From NCBI GenBank assembly GCA_016758965.1, contig JAEPRB010000040.1, forward strand, positions 1 to 64,000: 64,000 nt of DNA, written 5' to 3'. The notes beneath the pieces are model-generated. The model searched no databases and had not been told where the DNA came from. It worked only from the letters and a program-made list of their open reading frames with translations. The translations under genes were made by a program, and so were the position numbers. Position 1 is the first letter of the stretch; each line of letters begins with the position of its first letter. Positions 1 through 17,201 of the stretch are shown here, one piece after another. The stretch is from Circinella minor (taxonomy: Eukaryota; Mucoromycota; Mucoromycetes; Mucorales; Lichtheimiaceae).

Positions 1-2289
1 TGCAGTAAAGTACATACTATGATGATTACTAGAATGGCAACAGGAAGTTGACTCATAATTATAATATGTAGTGTGACAAGATTCAAAAAGGGAAATGATA
101 GTGACATTGTTTTTAGGCTACGACACTGTAGTCCGGGTTATGACTCTAACTGACCTAGATGGCAATGGTATTTTTATTCATTTCTATGGGTAAAAATAGT
201 TTTGTTATCACCCTGCATATGCAAACAAAAAAATACTGATCTACGTTTCTTCTTTATCTTTAATATATAGCGTCCTCTGATAGTTGTGTATGTATAGTTC
301 AAGATATATGTGGCATAAAACTAGGTATGTTATTATTAGTATTATTATTATTATGAAACAAGAAAATTATCGACGTGTGCAAAGTAGTTTATTATTAATC
401 ACTTTGCTTTATTGCTTATACGTAATATATAGAGGCGATGAACAAGGTCAACGGAAAACTGTATTTGGTTGGGGGTAAGGATAAGGGTATTTTATACGGC
501 GAACAACTGGAGGGCAAGCAATACAGTTTTCCACGATTCGACTATTACGATATAACTTAAAATTAATATACATGACAATGATAATATGAATGATTACGAG
601 AGTCAATAGTTGTATTGTTACATCCTTCTTTTCGGGATTTTCCCTTCTTTTTTTTTATATCTTAATTTTTTTTTTACATTATTATCATTATCACCAGTAT
701 CATCACAATTTTTTTTATATCCCTTATACTCTTTTTACTTTATTTATTCTGATCATCTCTTTATTATAAATATCATTCTCATAAGTATTTTGCTTGTCTG
801 ATAAAATACCAGAAGTTTTTCAAACAATAATAATTTTTACCTCCATCCAATAAGATTTATCTTTACTCGTAAACAACTTTGAATCAGATTCGTTTTTTAC
901 TTGAAATTGGATTCACTTTCACCTGGTTTCTTCCTTTCAAACAAAATAAAAATTAGTTCACTCTCTTTCATTTTTATAGAAATAAACTCTTTTCCCGACT
1001 ATTTGATCGGTTGAATTTGCTGGTTATAAAAGCCGCCCTTTTATTTATTTTTCTTTTTGTTGAATAAGTTATTGATATAACTTTCCTTATTCCTTGAGTC
1101 TTTTACTCAAAATTTCTTATATTTTCTTTTTATTCTATTAATTACGATCCGAAGGGGACGTAACAGTATTATTAACGAAGATGAAATTGTTGTCTGTGTC
1201 AAGAACAAAGACATATATAGTTACAAAGCTTTCTTCCACTTAACTTTTGTTCAATTCCTGTTTGTTCTCGCGTGAATGGTTTCGAAAGTCAATAGTTACT
1301 GTTGCGAAGGTAGTATATCAAAAATTATGACTATTACATATCTTTTCATGAAAGTATTATTACCAAAGGTAATGTTTTTATTTTATATATATCGAAACAA
1401 CATGTACTTCTCTGTGTCTAGATCAAGAAAGGAACAAACACGTAGTATGTAGTTAAAAGGCTTTCTTTCAGTATGAATGGTTTTTATAGTTAATAATAAA
1501 GGCCGAGAGGTAAATTAGTGAATAGATTAAAATAAAAAATGTGATTGTTACCAAATATTTGGAGAACGTATTACTAACAAACCCGAGTATTGTTATTATT
1601 TAAAACAAACTTAGGGGTGTGGCCCATGTCAAGATCACGTTTTAAATGGACAATTGATTAAGTGGATGCGTACTACTGTATGTATGGTAAGATCTATTTT
1701 TTTTTTACGTATAAAAAAAGAAGGTGGTCATCAATGATGTAGTCAGAGCTTAACACCATACTAACACTCCACGCGATGAACACTTTTATATATTTACGTA
1801 TGTGATGCTGATAAGAGGTTAGTCGACGCTTCTTCGGTATTGTCTTTTTCTGGTTTGGTCAGCCTTTAGTCTACCTTTGATGACCTCTTGGGTATGTCTC
1901 ATTTTGACAGATGATTCTGCTGGTGTTAAGGAGAGACATCCGGAAGTCAAGTATTGATGTTTATTCAAATCGCTGTCCGATAAGAATAGTATTTTTATTC
2001 ATTTCTATGGGTAGAAATAGTGTTGTTGTCATCCTCCAAGTCCGGGTTATGACTCTAACTGACCTAGATAACAATGTTGTTTTTGTTTATTTCTACGTAA
2101 CAACTTTCAGAATCTAGAATTATTATGAGCACTTTCTTCATCAGACGATAACGACTGTAACATCCGTTGGTACAGTATACTCGGTGGCTCTTGAAGAAAG
2201 CTAGATGTATGTACCATCTATTACCTCAGGAGCGCCAATATAATTTAACATATTACTTGAAAGGTATACATTTTGTTTTATGCCATGTC
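1..2289. other. Intergenic, no gene seen
   Basis: No reading frame in this stretch looks like a real gene. The short open frames are T- or A-rich and have no recognisable domain. The stretch holds a diverged 30-bp repeat (separate entry) and two loosely similar blocks near 1190-1300 and 1410-1490, each containing a variant of 'gaatggtttcgaaag' after a 'tctgtgtc' motif. It may be decayed transposon DNA, but I cannot assign a family. Confidence 0.5.
131..2100 (+). repeat. Dispersed copies of a 30-bp unit with degenerate flank
   Basis: The same 30 bases occur at 131-160 and 2040-2069 in the same orientation, beginning 'gtccgggttatgactctaac'. After the first copy comes a degenerate block with 'tttttattcatttctatggg' (about 170-189). 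The same block lies just before the second copy (about 1990-2009), and a decayed version follows the second copy. This looks like the remains of a tandem array or of one element broken in two. The span given runs from the first copy to the second; the DNA between is not repeat. Confidence 0.6.
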
Positions 2290-2500
2290 TCTGCAATCAT
2301 CTTTGACGAGAGTTAAGCGGGGATAATGGTACGAATCTATGACCAAAACCACCAGCTAAATGCTTGATCATATGAGCTGAAGGTAGTGGAATGGACTGAT
2401 CAGGGCTTAAAATATTCAATTTAGCACCCATCTCTTGACAAGATTTGACCTTACGACAAGTAATATAAACTTGTACACCTCCCTAATCATGATTTTTTTC
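2290..2500 (-). pseudogene. Short-chain dehydrogenase relic fragment
   Basis: A minus-strand open stretch of about 60 codons reads 'VYITCRKVKSCQE' followed by 'IPLPSAHM'. The first motif resembles the second beta strand and NADP-binding arginine region of RhlG-like 3-oxoacyl reductases of the SDR family (typically 'VYISSRK...CDE'). The glycine-rich N-terminus, the catalytic Tyr-Lys pair and the C-terminus are not found nearby, so only a fragment remains. The assignment rests on one short motif and could be chance; I keep it as a weak call. Confidence 0.3.
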
Positions 2501-2848
2501 TTCTATACGTAACTAATTGGGAAATGTATAAAAAAATGACCAATTGAAGTATCTATCACATCGTTTTGATGGATGTATCTTTTTATTTGTTTAGTTCAAT
2601 GACATAGTTTTTATTATATTATAATGCCTTTAAAAAAATGATATTACAGATTCGTAGTAAATGATGTTACATATATACAATGCTAATTGTGCGTGAGTGT
2701 GTGTTTTATATGAATGATGTGCGTGAGTGTGTAAAATGTGTTTGTTTGTTTGTTGTATGTGTGTGTGTGTGTGTGTGATTCAGTGTTATTAGTGGAATAA
2801 AATAAAATAAGAGGCCAAGGGATTGAATGTGTATGTGCATGTTTTTCA

Positions 2849-5800
2849 TTAATCGTCATCATCGTCAACAACAAATTCACTTTCATTTCCATCACTTTCT
2901 GGCGGAGCTTCATCCATACTAGGGGATTGATCATCTTGTTCTTCCTCTTGTTCATATTCTTCATCCGATTCTTGTGTTTGTATTTGTCGTGTACGACGTC
3001 CTTTTGTACCAAAGGCTAGTGGCATTCTTGTGTTTGAAAATCGAGACTTGAAAAAGTTGGCCATACGTATAGCGTCTTTATGAGCTGGAGATGTTTCGTG
3101 ATTAAACTTTTGTGCGTTTTTTCGAATCAGTTCAATATCATCAATGACAGCCTATCATATAAATAAATAAAAGAGTCAAATGTCAATCAGTCAAAAAAGA
3201 AAAAAAAAAACAAGGAGAAAGATATTTGAAATGAAAAGGCTATTTCCATATAATTACCTGCTTTTGTCGATAAAACCCATTATTAAGTCGATCCATAATC
3301 ATCTCTAGGCAAATGGGATAAGCAATTTGTGAAAGATAATTACGATATTCATAATAGTTGACTTGATGAATATAGAGTCCAAAATCTTCACATTGCATAA
3401 GCCATGTAATGATATCTTTTGCTCGTCTTGTTTCTGCATTTGATAATGCAGTACCAACATTGAATTTTTCTTGGAAATCTTCTCCAGTTGGGACAATCTC
3501 CCATGGTCCTAAATCCTCAGCCTGAGACTCTTGATCATCCCTATAATAATTTTGTTGTCGTTGATATAGTTGTTAGTAACGGGTACATTTACACATACCT
3601 ATATTTAAAGAATTAAAAAAAAAACAATTGTATATACCAAATAACATGATAGTGAGCCCATGGAATTGGAAGATTAGCACGACGCCAGCGGGTTTTTTGT
3701 TTTTTTGCAATTCGTCCAGTATATCGAGAAGTATCATACAATGCATCGACCCGTTGACCTTCACGAAGGGCTTTCAAATTTTCCATAGAGGCGACAAAAT
3801 GTTCCCATAACACCAAAAACTCTGGACATCCATCTTCATCACTAAAATCGATAGTCACATCATTATGTTTGGTTGCCCATGTTGGTTCTTGACCATCTTT
3901 TAGTGTTTCTTGTATATTAACCAATTCTCGAAGACGTAGTTTTAAACGACAAAATGTAGGCGGACCAACTTGCCAACTAATACCAATCACTTGACCAAAT
4001 AGAACTGGTTCTTCTGTATCAATAGGACCATGACGTTCATCAAAATAAGTCTTTAGCTCAGATTGTTCCCAATATTCTTGGTGGCCTTTTGATAAAATGG
4101 CAACACGATCTCCCATTTGTGGATGATATTTTATTACAGATCTCTGAGTCGTTGTAAGCCAATCCTTAGGTTCATAGAGTGGAATTTCATCGTCTTTTAA
4201 ATTTCGCGGCTTACCCCGTTGACGTCCAGAACGAGGTTGTTGTTGTGGTTGTTGAACAGATCGAGGTTCTGGTTTTTCTCTTCCAAGAGCACGTCGCTTA
4301 CGACCCCGCATAGAGGCTTCAGCTTGGAAATCGTCATCGCTATCATCATCATCATCAGTCATCCCTCTTGATATACGCAATCGTCGTTTTCCTTTGCGGT
4401 TTGCGGGTGGCTGATGATCGGATTCTTCCGTTTCCGGTTGCTGAAGTGTTTCAGGTGATCCACTGGCTTCTGATGCATTATCTTGATCATTATCACTTTG
4501 TTCTTGTTGATCATCGTTATCATTATCTGATTCATCTGATTCACTTGGTGTTTCGTCAATATCACTTTCCAGATAGGAAACGGGTACACGTCGTCGTGGT
4601 CGTACAGGCATATCTTCGTCATCGTCATCATCACTTCGACTACCATGCATAATATCAATATCATCATCACTATGCACTAAAATTTCTTCATCATCATCAT
4701 CTATACCACGTCGTCGTCGTCGTCTAGTTGCACGAGTTATACGCGGTTCACGTAATGAAGGTCTGCCACGATTTGAACGACGACCTCTGCCTCTTCCTCG
4801 ACCGCGTCCCACCCCACTAGAACTTGATGTGCCACGTGTACGATAGTGATTTCTGACGGATTCATCTGAAGAACCTGATCGTCGAGTAGGTCGCTGTCCA
4901 GCTCGACTTCTTGTTACGGGACCATCTTCATCTTCCTCAAAGCTGTGATCACTACGTTGAGCATTACGATATCCATCCGACATATCTGCATCACTATCCT
5001 CTTCACTACTATAAGCTGGGCCATTAGCTTCTTCATGATAATCTTCGTCATCTGAATCATCATGTAAAAGAATAGGTGGAATAGGAATCGTAGGAATAAA
5101 TTGTGGTTCGGCAATGTTCGTCTCACTTTCATCTTCTTCATCATTTTTGACAAAATTCCGTCGCTTTTTTGCAAGAAGTGATCGATCAACAGTTTCCATT
5201 TTAATTGGTTTGCTATTTTTGAATCTGAAATATAAAAAAAATAGCAGTAAAATGATCATTGAGAAAAAAAATAGAGTTAGTTAATATGAAGAGTTAATGA
5301 AACATTGTTTTAATATATATGTACAGCGAAATATCTATAAAAACTTACTCTTCTTCTTCCATTTCATAAATTTTTTCACGTTGTTTACTTCGAGTTTCAA
5401 ATCCATCAGGTTGAATGGGTAAAGCAATCCCATATCCTTCTTTACGTTGACTTGGATATTCAACACCACTTTGATCATGAATGGGTCTACGTTCTACTTC
5501 ATGTAATGGTCGCTAAAAGGAACAAGCGAATAAATAGTTTTTTTTTTCAGTAGGAAATTCGGCTAGGTGTGTGTGTGTGTGTGTGCATTGAGGTTTCGGG
5601 GAAGGTAAAAAAAAAAAAAGAGAAAAGCATTACCAACGATTGTTCATCAACAACACTTCCATCTGGACGAACTAATACAGGTAAAAAGTCGCTGTAGAAA
5701 AATTGCCCACGGTGCCATGAATTGACCATCTTGTATTTATCGCTGTCACCATCAATTGAATAAAGAGTACATCGTCCATCTTCATCTGTAATAGCATATC

Positions 5801-8435
5801 TATATCCATTTTGAGAAAATTTACAATCCAAAAATACTCGACCAGGATATGTTGTGGCTATATACAATTTTAAATGGTTCATGACAACGTGTTTTTTTTA
5901 GTAAGATTAATATTAATTATCTTTCTCCTTTCCATCCTTTTTTTTTCTCCAAAATAAAAAGAACATACATGAGATAGCACATTGTTTCTTAATATCCCAA
6001 ATAATAACTTTGCCATCATAACCAGCTGATAAAACAATACTTGGGTTGGATGGATGACTTTCAACAGCGAATACTTCTCCTTCATGTCCTTTCAAAACAC
6101 ATGCGAGTTTTCCAGTATGTGCGAAATAGACCTTCAGTTCACCTTGACTTGTAGCAATAATACATACTCGATCATCAGCACTCCATGTAATCATAGATAC
6201 TTTGGATGGAATGTTATCTTCTTCTTCCGTCCGTTCATTATTATTATCATTGCTTCCCGGAACCTGTCGTGAAGCATCAATAGCACTATCATCTGGTATA
6301 GGGGAGCAAGGGGGTATTAAAGTTCCAAGTTCTTCAGCATCATTATTTTCAACACCAGAAATATCATGATCATGGGCTGGATTGGGTTCTCTTGTTGTTG
6401 TCACAACAGGTGCGACTAGAATATCCTTGTTGATATCCACTATATATATATATATATTTATCCCAACCCCCAATATCATTGTGTTAAAAATAGAGCAAAA
6501 AAAAAAAAACTTTTTTTATTTTGATAAATGTAAAAAGATGATGACTTACAAACAGTTGAATCCCACGTCTGAGTAATTTTATCATAAACCCAAATACGAG
6601 CAGTACCATCTTGAGAGCTAAAAAAAAAGAGAATGGTGTTATAACTTTATATTTTTTTATAGATATGTTACGATTTGTAGTATTTACCCGCTAAGAATTT
6701 TCTTTCCATCATGGCTATAAGCTAAATCCGTAACACTTCCAAAATGACCTTCAAGGTGAGCAATAGGTATGACAGGTTGATCTTCAAATGCTCCTGTCTT
6801 ATCTGGAAACAAAGCACTAGGTACACGAGGTCGTCCTCTTCCAACGCGTGGTCGTTCTATTGATGAAGAAGAAATAGGCTGACCTGAACTATCTTGCTGT
6901 TGAATTGTTTGTACATGATCTTCATTATCGGATTTAACTGTTGAAAACACATAAACAAATCCATCATCTCCAGCAACAGAAAAATTTGTTCCTGTTGAAT
7001 TAAATGATGAACAACGTAAACGATCGGAAGCTTTGAATTTACAACTGAATACAATAGGAGATTCCACATCATAAAATACAAGAGTATCTTTATCCCATCG
7101 CCATAATCGTACTAAACCATCTTCATTTGTTGCCATAAGATACCGTGTTTCGGCTTTAGGTGATGGTGAAAATTTGACGGTCGTAAATGGTTTCCGTTGC
7201 TAATATATATATATATATATATATTAAATACAATATGTTGGTTAGCTGTCTGTTACAAGTAGATAACTTCACGCCGATAACTTTTTTTAGCGAGCCATTA
7301 TAAGTTTACAAATATATATATATATATATAGCTTACAGCAGAGGTGTGTGATCTAAGAAATGCTACCGGTTCAAAGGTTTCCATCTTCCACACTCGTACA
7401 TAACCGTCCGATGAAGCAGTTGCAATTAATGTGTTTTCTTCATTGATGGCAATATCCGTGATTACATTTTGGTGTCCACGAATGGTATATATAAGATGTC
7501 CTGTTTGAACATTCCATACTTTGACGAGAAAATCATCACTTCCCTGTAATAATGGTAATTATGATGAATAAAAAATATATAACCCTGTCCCTTCTTTTTT
7601 TTTTAAAATAATAATAATAATCTTACAGTAAAAAGACGAGCATTCGCTTTATCAAATGCCAAACAATAAACATGCTGACGATGTCCGGACATGGTGACGC
7701 GCTGTTATTACGGTGATTAGTTCATCTATCCCGTTGTTATTTAATAAATTATTATCATTGATTATTCTTACTTCACGATAAAAAGTACTCATTGCAGCAG
7801 GCATCTCATGAGATTTAGTTACATTTCTTCCAATTTCAAGAGCTTGAACCATTTCATCTATAAGGGAATTGATAATATATATTCTTTAATGAATCAAAAA
7901 AATGAAAAAAAGAATGATAATAATAAATATATACTTACGTAAAGAAAGATGATAAAGATCACGAGTAGGTACAGACATATAATTATAACGCGTTGGATTT
8001 GATCTTGCAACTTGAAAAGCAGAAAGTAAAGTGAAAAGATTATCATCACCATGTTGATATAATCGTGCACGTTGATTTGCATCCAAACTTTGAGTCATTT
8101 TAAAATAATGCAAAAGATGTCGAAGTAAATTAGGTAAGTAGTCTCCCCCTATCCTTGGATATGCCTCTGACTATTATTATTTTTTTATAAGAAAAAAAAA
8201 ATGCTATTAGTGATTATTAAAGGAATAGGGAAGAATATATGTAGTTAATCAATAAAAATTATTATTATTTTTTTACCAGTTGTTGTAAAGTAGCAGGTTC
8301 CCCACCTTCACCAGAACCATCGATTAAAGAATTTCTAGGTAGTAATGAACGATGTTTCTTAAGCTCTTGGGCTAGTGCATATGCTGCATCTTGGCAAGGC
8401 CCTTCATAAAGAAACCTGAAAATCAAGTAATAGAG
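2849..8435 (-). CDS. BRWD/PHIP-type WD40-repeat bromodomain protein (5' end unresolved)
   Basis: This is a chromatin reader of the BRWD/PHIP family, whose members bind methylated and acetylated histones. Thirteen exons keep frame: 8435-8277, 8170-7939, 7857-7772, 7701-7627, 7543-7337, 7199-6688, 6617-6550, 6439-5969, 5857-5634, 5512-5349, 5224-3638, 3540-3258 and 3151-2849, about 1456 residues. Order: a LisH-like start ('LYYLIFRFLYEGPC', close to the PHIP N-terminus), about eight WD repeats (residues about 155-690, e.g. 'SGHRQHVYCLAFD'), a long acidic/basic disordered stretch with Arg-Gly runs (about 740-1080), a crypto-Tudor-like block ('GDRVAILSKGHQEYW', 'FGQVIGISWQVGPPTFCRL'), then a single bromodomain with the acetyl-lysine Asn kept ('NAQKFNHETSP'), and an acidic tail. 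Animal relatives have two bromodomains. The first coding exon was not found: a donor at 8541 would join in frame, but no in-frame ATG lies upstream. Confidence 0.88.
7203..7330. repeat. TA microsatellites inside an intron
   Basis: The intron between the exons at 7337 and 7199 begins and ends with (TA)n runs (about 7203-7223 and 7313-7330). Other introns of this gene also carry simple repeats, for example (TG)n at 5569-5585. They are intronic and probably have no function. Confidence 0.7.
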
Positions 8436-8543
8436 CTATATATATATAATTTGGAAATGTGTCATTAATTAAGAAAAACGCTTTTTTTTTTTCTTTTAAT
8501 AAATCGTATATTTTTTTTTGAATAAAATATAAATAATAACCTC

Positions 8544-11500
8544 TAATCGTTTAAAAGAATCATTGATGACGCGAAAGCAAGAAAGAAAAGAGTTTTAGTT
8601 AACGGAGAACAGTTTTTTTTTTAAAAAAATATAAACAGGAACTACCTTTTCTCCTCCCCCACAAAAAAATAAAACAAATAAAAAAAAACTATACCTTGTT
8701 CCATAGAGCTTTTTTTTTTAATAATTGATTAAATTGAGTACTATGTCTAGATCGATTTAAAAAAAAAAAAAAGTGTGTAATATAGAAAAAAAAAGAGAGA
8801 AAAAAAAAAAGACCAGAGTATAAAAATAAGACGTGTGTATAGTGTGAATAATGGCGGAGATTTGCAATAAAGAACTCCAATTAACTCTTTTTTAAGTTCA
8901 CACGAGCGTTTTCATATTCCAAAGAATATATTTTCATTTCGATCCATTTTTTTTGAACATAATTAATTTTCCATGATAAACATATTATAAAAATGACTTT
9001 TTAATTTTTAACTTTTATCAATACATAAAAGAAAATAATAATAAAAAAAAAATCAATGAAAAAAATATTAGTAAAACAAAAAAATAAATGCTTTTTTATT
9101 TTGATTAAATGATAATATTTTGTACAAGTTTTAATAGATCCAAAAAGTTATGTGTTGGTCTGTGCTCTCTCTTAAAAAAAAAAAAAATTCATGCGTTTAT
9201 GCCAGGTACAGAAAAAAAAAAATAAAGATAATTAAGCATGTTTTTGGGGGTTGTTGTATTACCTGTCAACTTTTTTACTTTTTGTTGACATGGTAATAAA
9301 TGTAATATATAATATGTATATATAAGTATTATTCTTATTATTTTTAAAAATATAAATAAAGTTATAAATATGATTTTTATATAGATGAGTAATTTTTTTT
9401 TTAAAAAATAAGAATGAAAGTGTTTTATGGTATATGAGGTTTTGAGATAAATAATCCTTTATTTTTGAAACTATAGACTTTGAATAAATAGTATATTTTA
9501 AATGCGGGGCCCATAGCGGGAAAATTTTAAAGGGTTTTGGATACAGTTTATTATTTATTTTTTTAAGAGAAGTCCGCTATCCGTAAATACCTCAATTTTT
9601 ATTGGCCAGCTATTTTGACCTACCAATAACTATTATTTTTTAATACTATGCTTTATCACTCACCTATAACATTGTCTATTCTGGAATTAGAATATAGAAA
9701 CACACTATAACTATAAATTTCACAACAAAACAAAAAGTCAAGGTTGAAGTAACCTATAATTCGCTGCTGGGTAGTAATCAATGAGTTGGTGTTTATTGCC
9801 ACACAATTCAGGTTTTCGCTTCCTCCCCCAACAACAGAGTCCAATACTCATCTTGACCTTTTTGACGACAAAAATATTTCTTGCCGAAAAGGAATGTTCG
9901 TTCTGGGATAGCAGTTACTCAAATCTTTGAAAGCTCGGCAACATATAAATACACATGACAAAACGGGCTGAACCACAATCAAAAAACGACCATTCCATGA
10001 ATGCACCTGCATATAATGACAAGAATGTAAATAAGTACCAAAAGTTAAATGTGAATGTCGTCATAGCATTTTCATGCTTGTCTTGCACCATGGTATATCC
10101 CAACAATCCGAGACTTGAAGGCCCCATGTTAATTCCGTACACGTGCTACAGCAATTTATTAAGGAGACGTCACCTGATTACCACTGGATATTGGGAGGTG
10201 TATCAATTTCTTTCGACAACAATGCTTAGAAAAATTATAGGAATAGAAGACTTTTAATCTTAGCTTTTGTTTAACGAAGGTCCAGTATTATCTTGTTCTC
10301 AGAAATGGTGTGGTTATCAACGTATACCAAAATAATCTTGGGAATCCCTTTTATTACAATACATGCGTAACAAAGTTATATCAATACTGATTTACTTATT
10401 GCTATTTGTGACATTGTTCAGCTGTACCCTTATAATATACGCATTCAAATTGATTCGTTTTCTCTTATTAACGAACTAGTATTGATTGTGATTAAAGCCA
10501 TTGTTGCTCCCATCCCTCTCTTTATGTATTGTAGACTAAATCCAAGCTTATAATGACTTATTATTCAGATGAGAATTGATACAGTGGAGAATAAGAAATG
10601 TAAAAGGTGCTAGTCTTTTATCTTTGAACTTGAATCAACTTTTTAAACGTTGAGACTTGTACAACTAAAGCTTGCTACCTTGAGTTCTATAGCTAATTTT
10701 AACTTGTTATGAACAGTCAATGTGTATTATCCAGGCTATTACTACTACCAATATACAAATTATGGGTATGATGAGGCCAAGACGAATACAAACATTTCAC
10801 AATGTTGTTGATTGATGATATACCGATTGGCCATGTTTTCCAAACAAAACAATGGTCAGTTTAACAGTGATTCATCGTTGGCTTTTCAAGCTATTGGAAA
10901 TTCGATCACTTTTTTTTTTTATCATACTACAGCGTCTTAATTATGTCTACATTGTTATTGAGCTTGTACACGTAAAAGTGCTGACCAAGAAAACTAATTT
11001 GATGAATTTACTTGGCCAGCTTAGCAATTTGTTGTTTGTGTCATTAGTTCGCAATAAGCATTACATGCCATTCATAGATCTCTTCGCTCCAAAGTATTCA
11101 TCCCTTCCTCTTGGATACGTCAATAAGGGCACCTTGGCTCTTCGAAAGAAGGAACGTCAAGTAACGTTGGGTTAATGAATATCTTCATTATTCTCTTTCT
11201 CTTTTTACCTACGTACCTTTCCTCCGATTAAACCAGCCAAAAAACATTAACCACAGCTATTAGATTTGATAACCCCTCGCCTAATCATATCAATACATCA
11301 AATTTTCATTATGCAAGATTAAACAGCAAGCGCAGATGACTTCAAAGAATTATTAACGAAATCGGTTTGTTTTCACTATCAACTACTGTATATTACTTAC
11401 AGGATATTGGTTCAAGTACCCTCCTTGGGTTTTTTTTCATACTATGATACATAGTGACAAAGAAGCATTTATATTACGTATCAATTTTTGTTATATATGT

Positions 11501-12096
11501 AGCAATAGTATATTTTAACAAACTCTTTTTCTTGATTTATGGTTATTGTTGTCATTACCATTCGTATTTATTTTCTACATCATATATATGATCCTGCCAT
11601 ATATATAGCCATATACGTACAAAAAGGAGGGATAACTCGATCTTTTTTGCTGCTTCCAATATTTTCCATTTACCGGTTTTTAAATTATTTTATGTTTATT
11701 GGTGAAGAATACAAGTAGAACTGTGAAATTGGGATGCTTTTCTCTATCCAACTACGTATCATATTTTTAGCTATTAATATTTGTCAGATAGCTTACTCGA
11801 CTATGCTTCCCAGCTGTATGACATTCCTTCAGAAACGATTTTATATAAATTTTGGACCAAACTAAACTATTTTTTTTCTTCTAGGAACAATCATATTGGA
11901 GTGAATAAAAAATTATAGTATAGCCATATCGTAGACGAGCTTTATATATTATGATCAAACTGTCATGGTAACGAGAAATTTCAAACCTTCTTAAACTCCG
12001 TTAATATTCAAAGGTCAAAAAAAAAAAAATGGCACGCAGGCGTTTTTTTTTTATTCTTTGACTTTCTCTCTTTTATCTTTTTATAAAAACTATAAC
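8544..12096. other. Intergenic, decayed DNA
   Basis: About 3.5 kb between the divergent BRWD-type and PRP22 genes. The first part (8544-9650) is poly(A)/poly(T)-rich and should contain the promoter and missing first exon of the BRWD-type gene. At 9915-10257 both strands are open for 75-100 codons without recognisable similarity. A weak coding relic at 10745-11175 is listed separately. No RNA gene was seen. Confidence 0.5.
10745..11175 (+). pseudogene. Relic of a multicopy Mucorales-type hypothetical gene
   Basis: Plus-strand frames give 'FQAIGNSITFF' and then, across a frame change, 'YVYIVIELVHVKVLTKKTN' and 'LGQLSNLLFV'. I recall this as resembling the C-terminal part of a multicopy hypothetical family of Mucorales (pattern: TFY, then LYV.EL, then a LxDLxxL helix). 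No intact frame remains. A gene that may belong to the same family lies at 33302-35179 on the other strand. The similarity is from memory of the family pattern and was not checked by alignment. Confidence 0.28.
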
Positions 12097-16147
<4,051 letters not shown>

Positions 16148-16355
16148 AAATACATCACATATATATTTTTTATTTTTTAAATTTTTTATTTTTTACATAC
16201 CACTTGCAACAATAACAATAACAACAAAGTTCATTTTCTCCTTTTTTTTTTTTTTTTTTTCAAAAACAAAATAATATAATAATTATAATAAAAGAATTGG
16301 ATGTACATATACAAAAAAAAAAAAAAGAATAAGAATAGTATAAATAACTTTGATT

Positions 16356-17201
16356 TTAAGAAGGGACTTTACGATGAACAGATAACCAATAAAATATTTC
16401 GGGTGCACCTGGCTTATCATGTGATTGATCTGCTTTAATAGGTACAGTAATCTCACGACGCCAAATCCATTTGCTTTGTTGAGCAATATATTTTCGTTCA
16501 CCAGAAAATGAAACCGAGATCCATACTCCATTGGGCCGAGTCACCGACATAATATTATCTGCTAGCTTCTTTTGTTGAGCCAAATTATCAGTATCACCAC
16601 AAGCGATACAGTCAACCAAACTTTTGTCCATGACAACACTGTATTCAACAACACTATCACTATCTTCTTGCTGATCTTTCTTATTATCTAGTAACTGTTC
16701 TCCGATAGGTTTTAGACAATCGGCTGCTCGCCATGATACATGTGGGTATCGATCTGTATCTGTTATAGATTGCATATGCTGGATTACATTTTGTGCATAA
16801 TCCACATTGATAACATAAGGATATCCGCTGTCAGCTACTTCAAAAGCCAATGTAGAGTTACCGCATCCTAATATCCAATTATTATTTTTTTCATTAACCA
16901 ATCAAACTTATAAATGTAATATATATATATATATATATATATTTACAGACCAGCTAAAAAATCATTGTCTGGTTATGTTTTTCAGGGACAAGGCGGGGAA
17001 ATATGATGAAAAAAATAATTAAGAAAAAAAAAATAAAAAAAAAATTTTACCGAGATGAAGAATAGGTTCATTGGGGTCAAGGTATGGTTTAACATGAGAA
17101 TGTAAAGTTGACCATGTTGAAAGCCATTCAAAATGATTCTCTTTGTCGAAACGAGATTCCCAATACTCTTTAGAATGAAAAGGAACTGCTTTTACAGCCA
17201 T
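16356..17201 (-). CDS. Class I SAM-dependent methyltransferase, EEF1AKMT4/METTL-like
   Basis: A predicted S-adenosylmethionine-dependent methyltransferase. Two exons, 17201-17051 and 16867-16356, give 220 residues. The N-terminus has 'YWESRF' and 'HFEWLSTWSTL', a pattern shared with EEF1AKMT4/METTL13-type lysine methyltransferases. The SAM-binding loop 'LGCGNSTLAFE' is formed exactly across the splice junction, which supports the intron. Acidic residue 'NVDY' ends the second strand; 'DKSLVDCIACGD' is the post-II region typical of this family ('DKGTLD'). The substrate may be elongation factor 1A by family analogy, but this is not shown. The 16921-16942 TA run lies in the intron. Confidence 0.85.

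Noticed and set aside
4368..4652. 94-codon plus-strand open frame across the BRWD-type exon
   Set aside because: It is the antisense shadow of an acidic/Arg-rich coding stretch; composition (His, Tyr, Val runs) follows from the other strand.
8689..8880. Open minus-strand frame ending near a donor (AAG/GTATAG) as first exon of the BRWD-type gene
   Set aside because: It joins in frame but is a Phe-rich low-complexity translation of poly(A/T) with no match to the family N-terminus; the donor at 8541 gives a better junction, so exon 1 is left open.
9915..10257. Overlapping open frames on both strands (75 and 100 codons)
   Set aside because: Neither translation has a recognisable motif or splice context; left as unexplained intergenic DNA.
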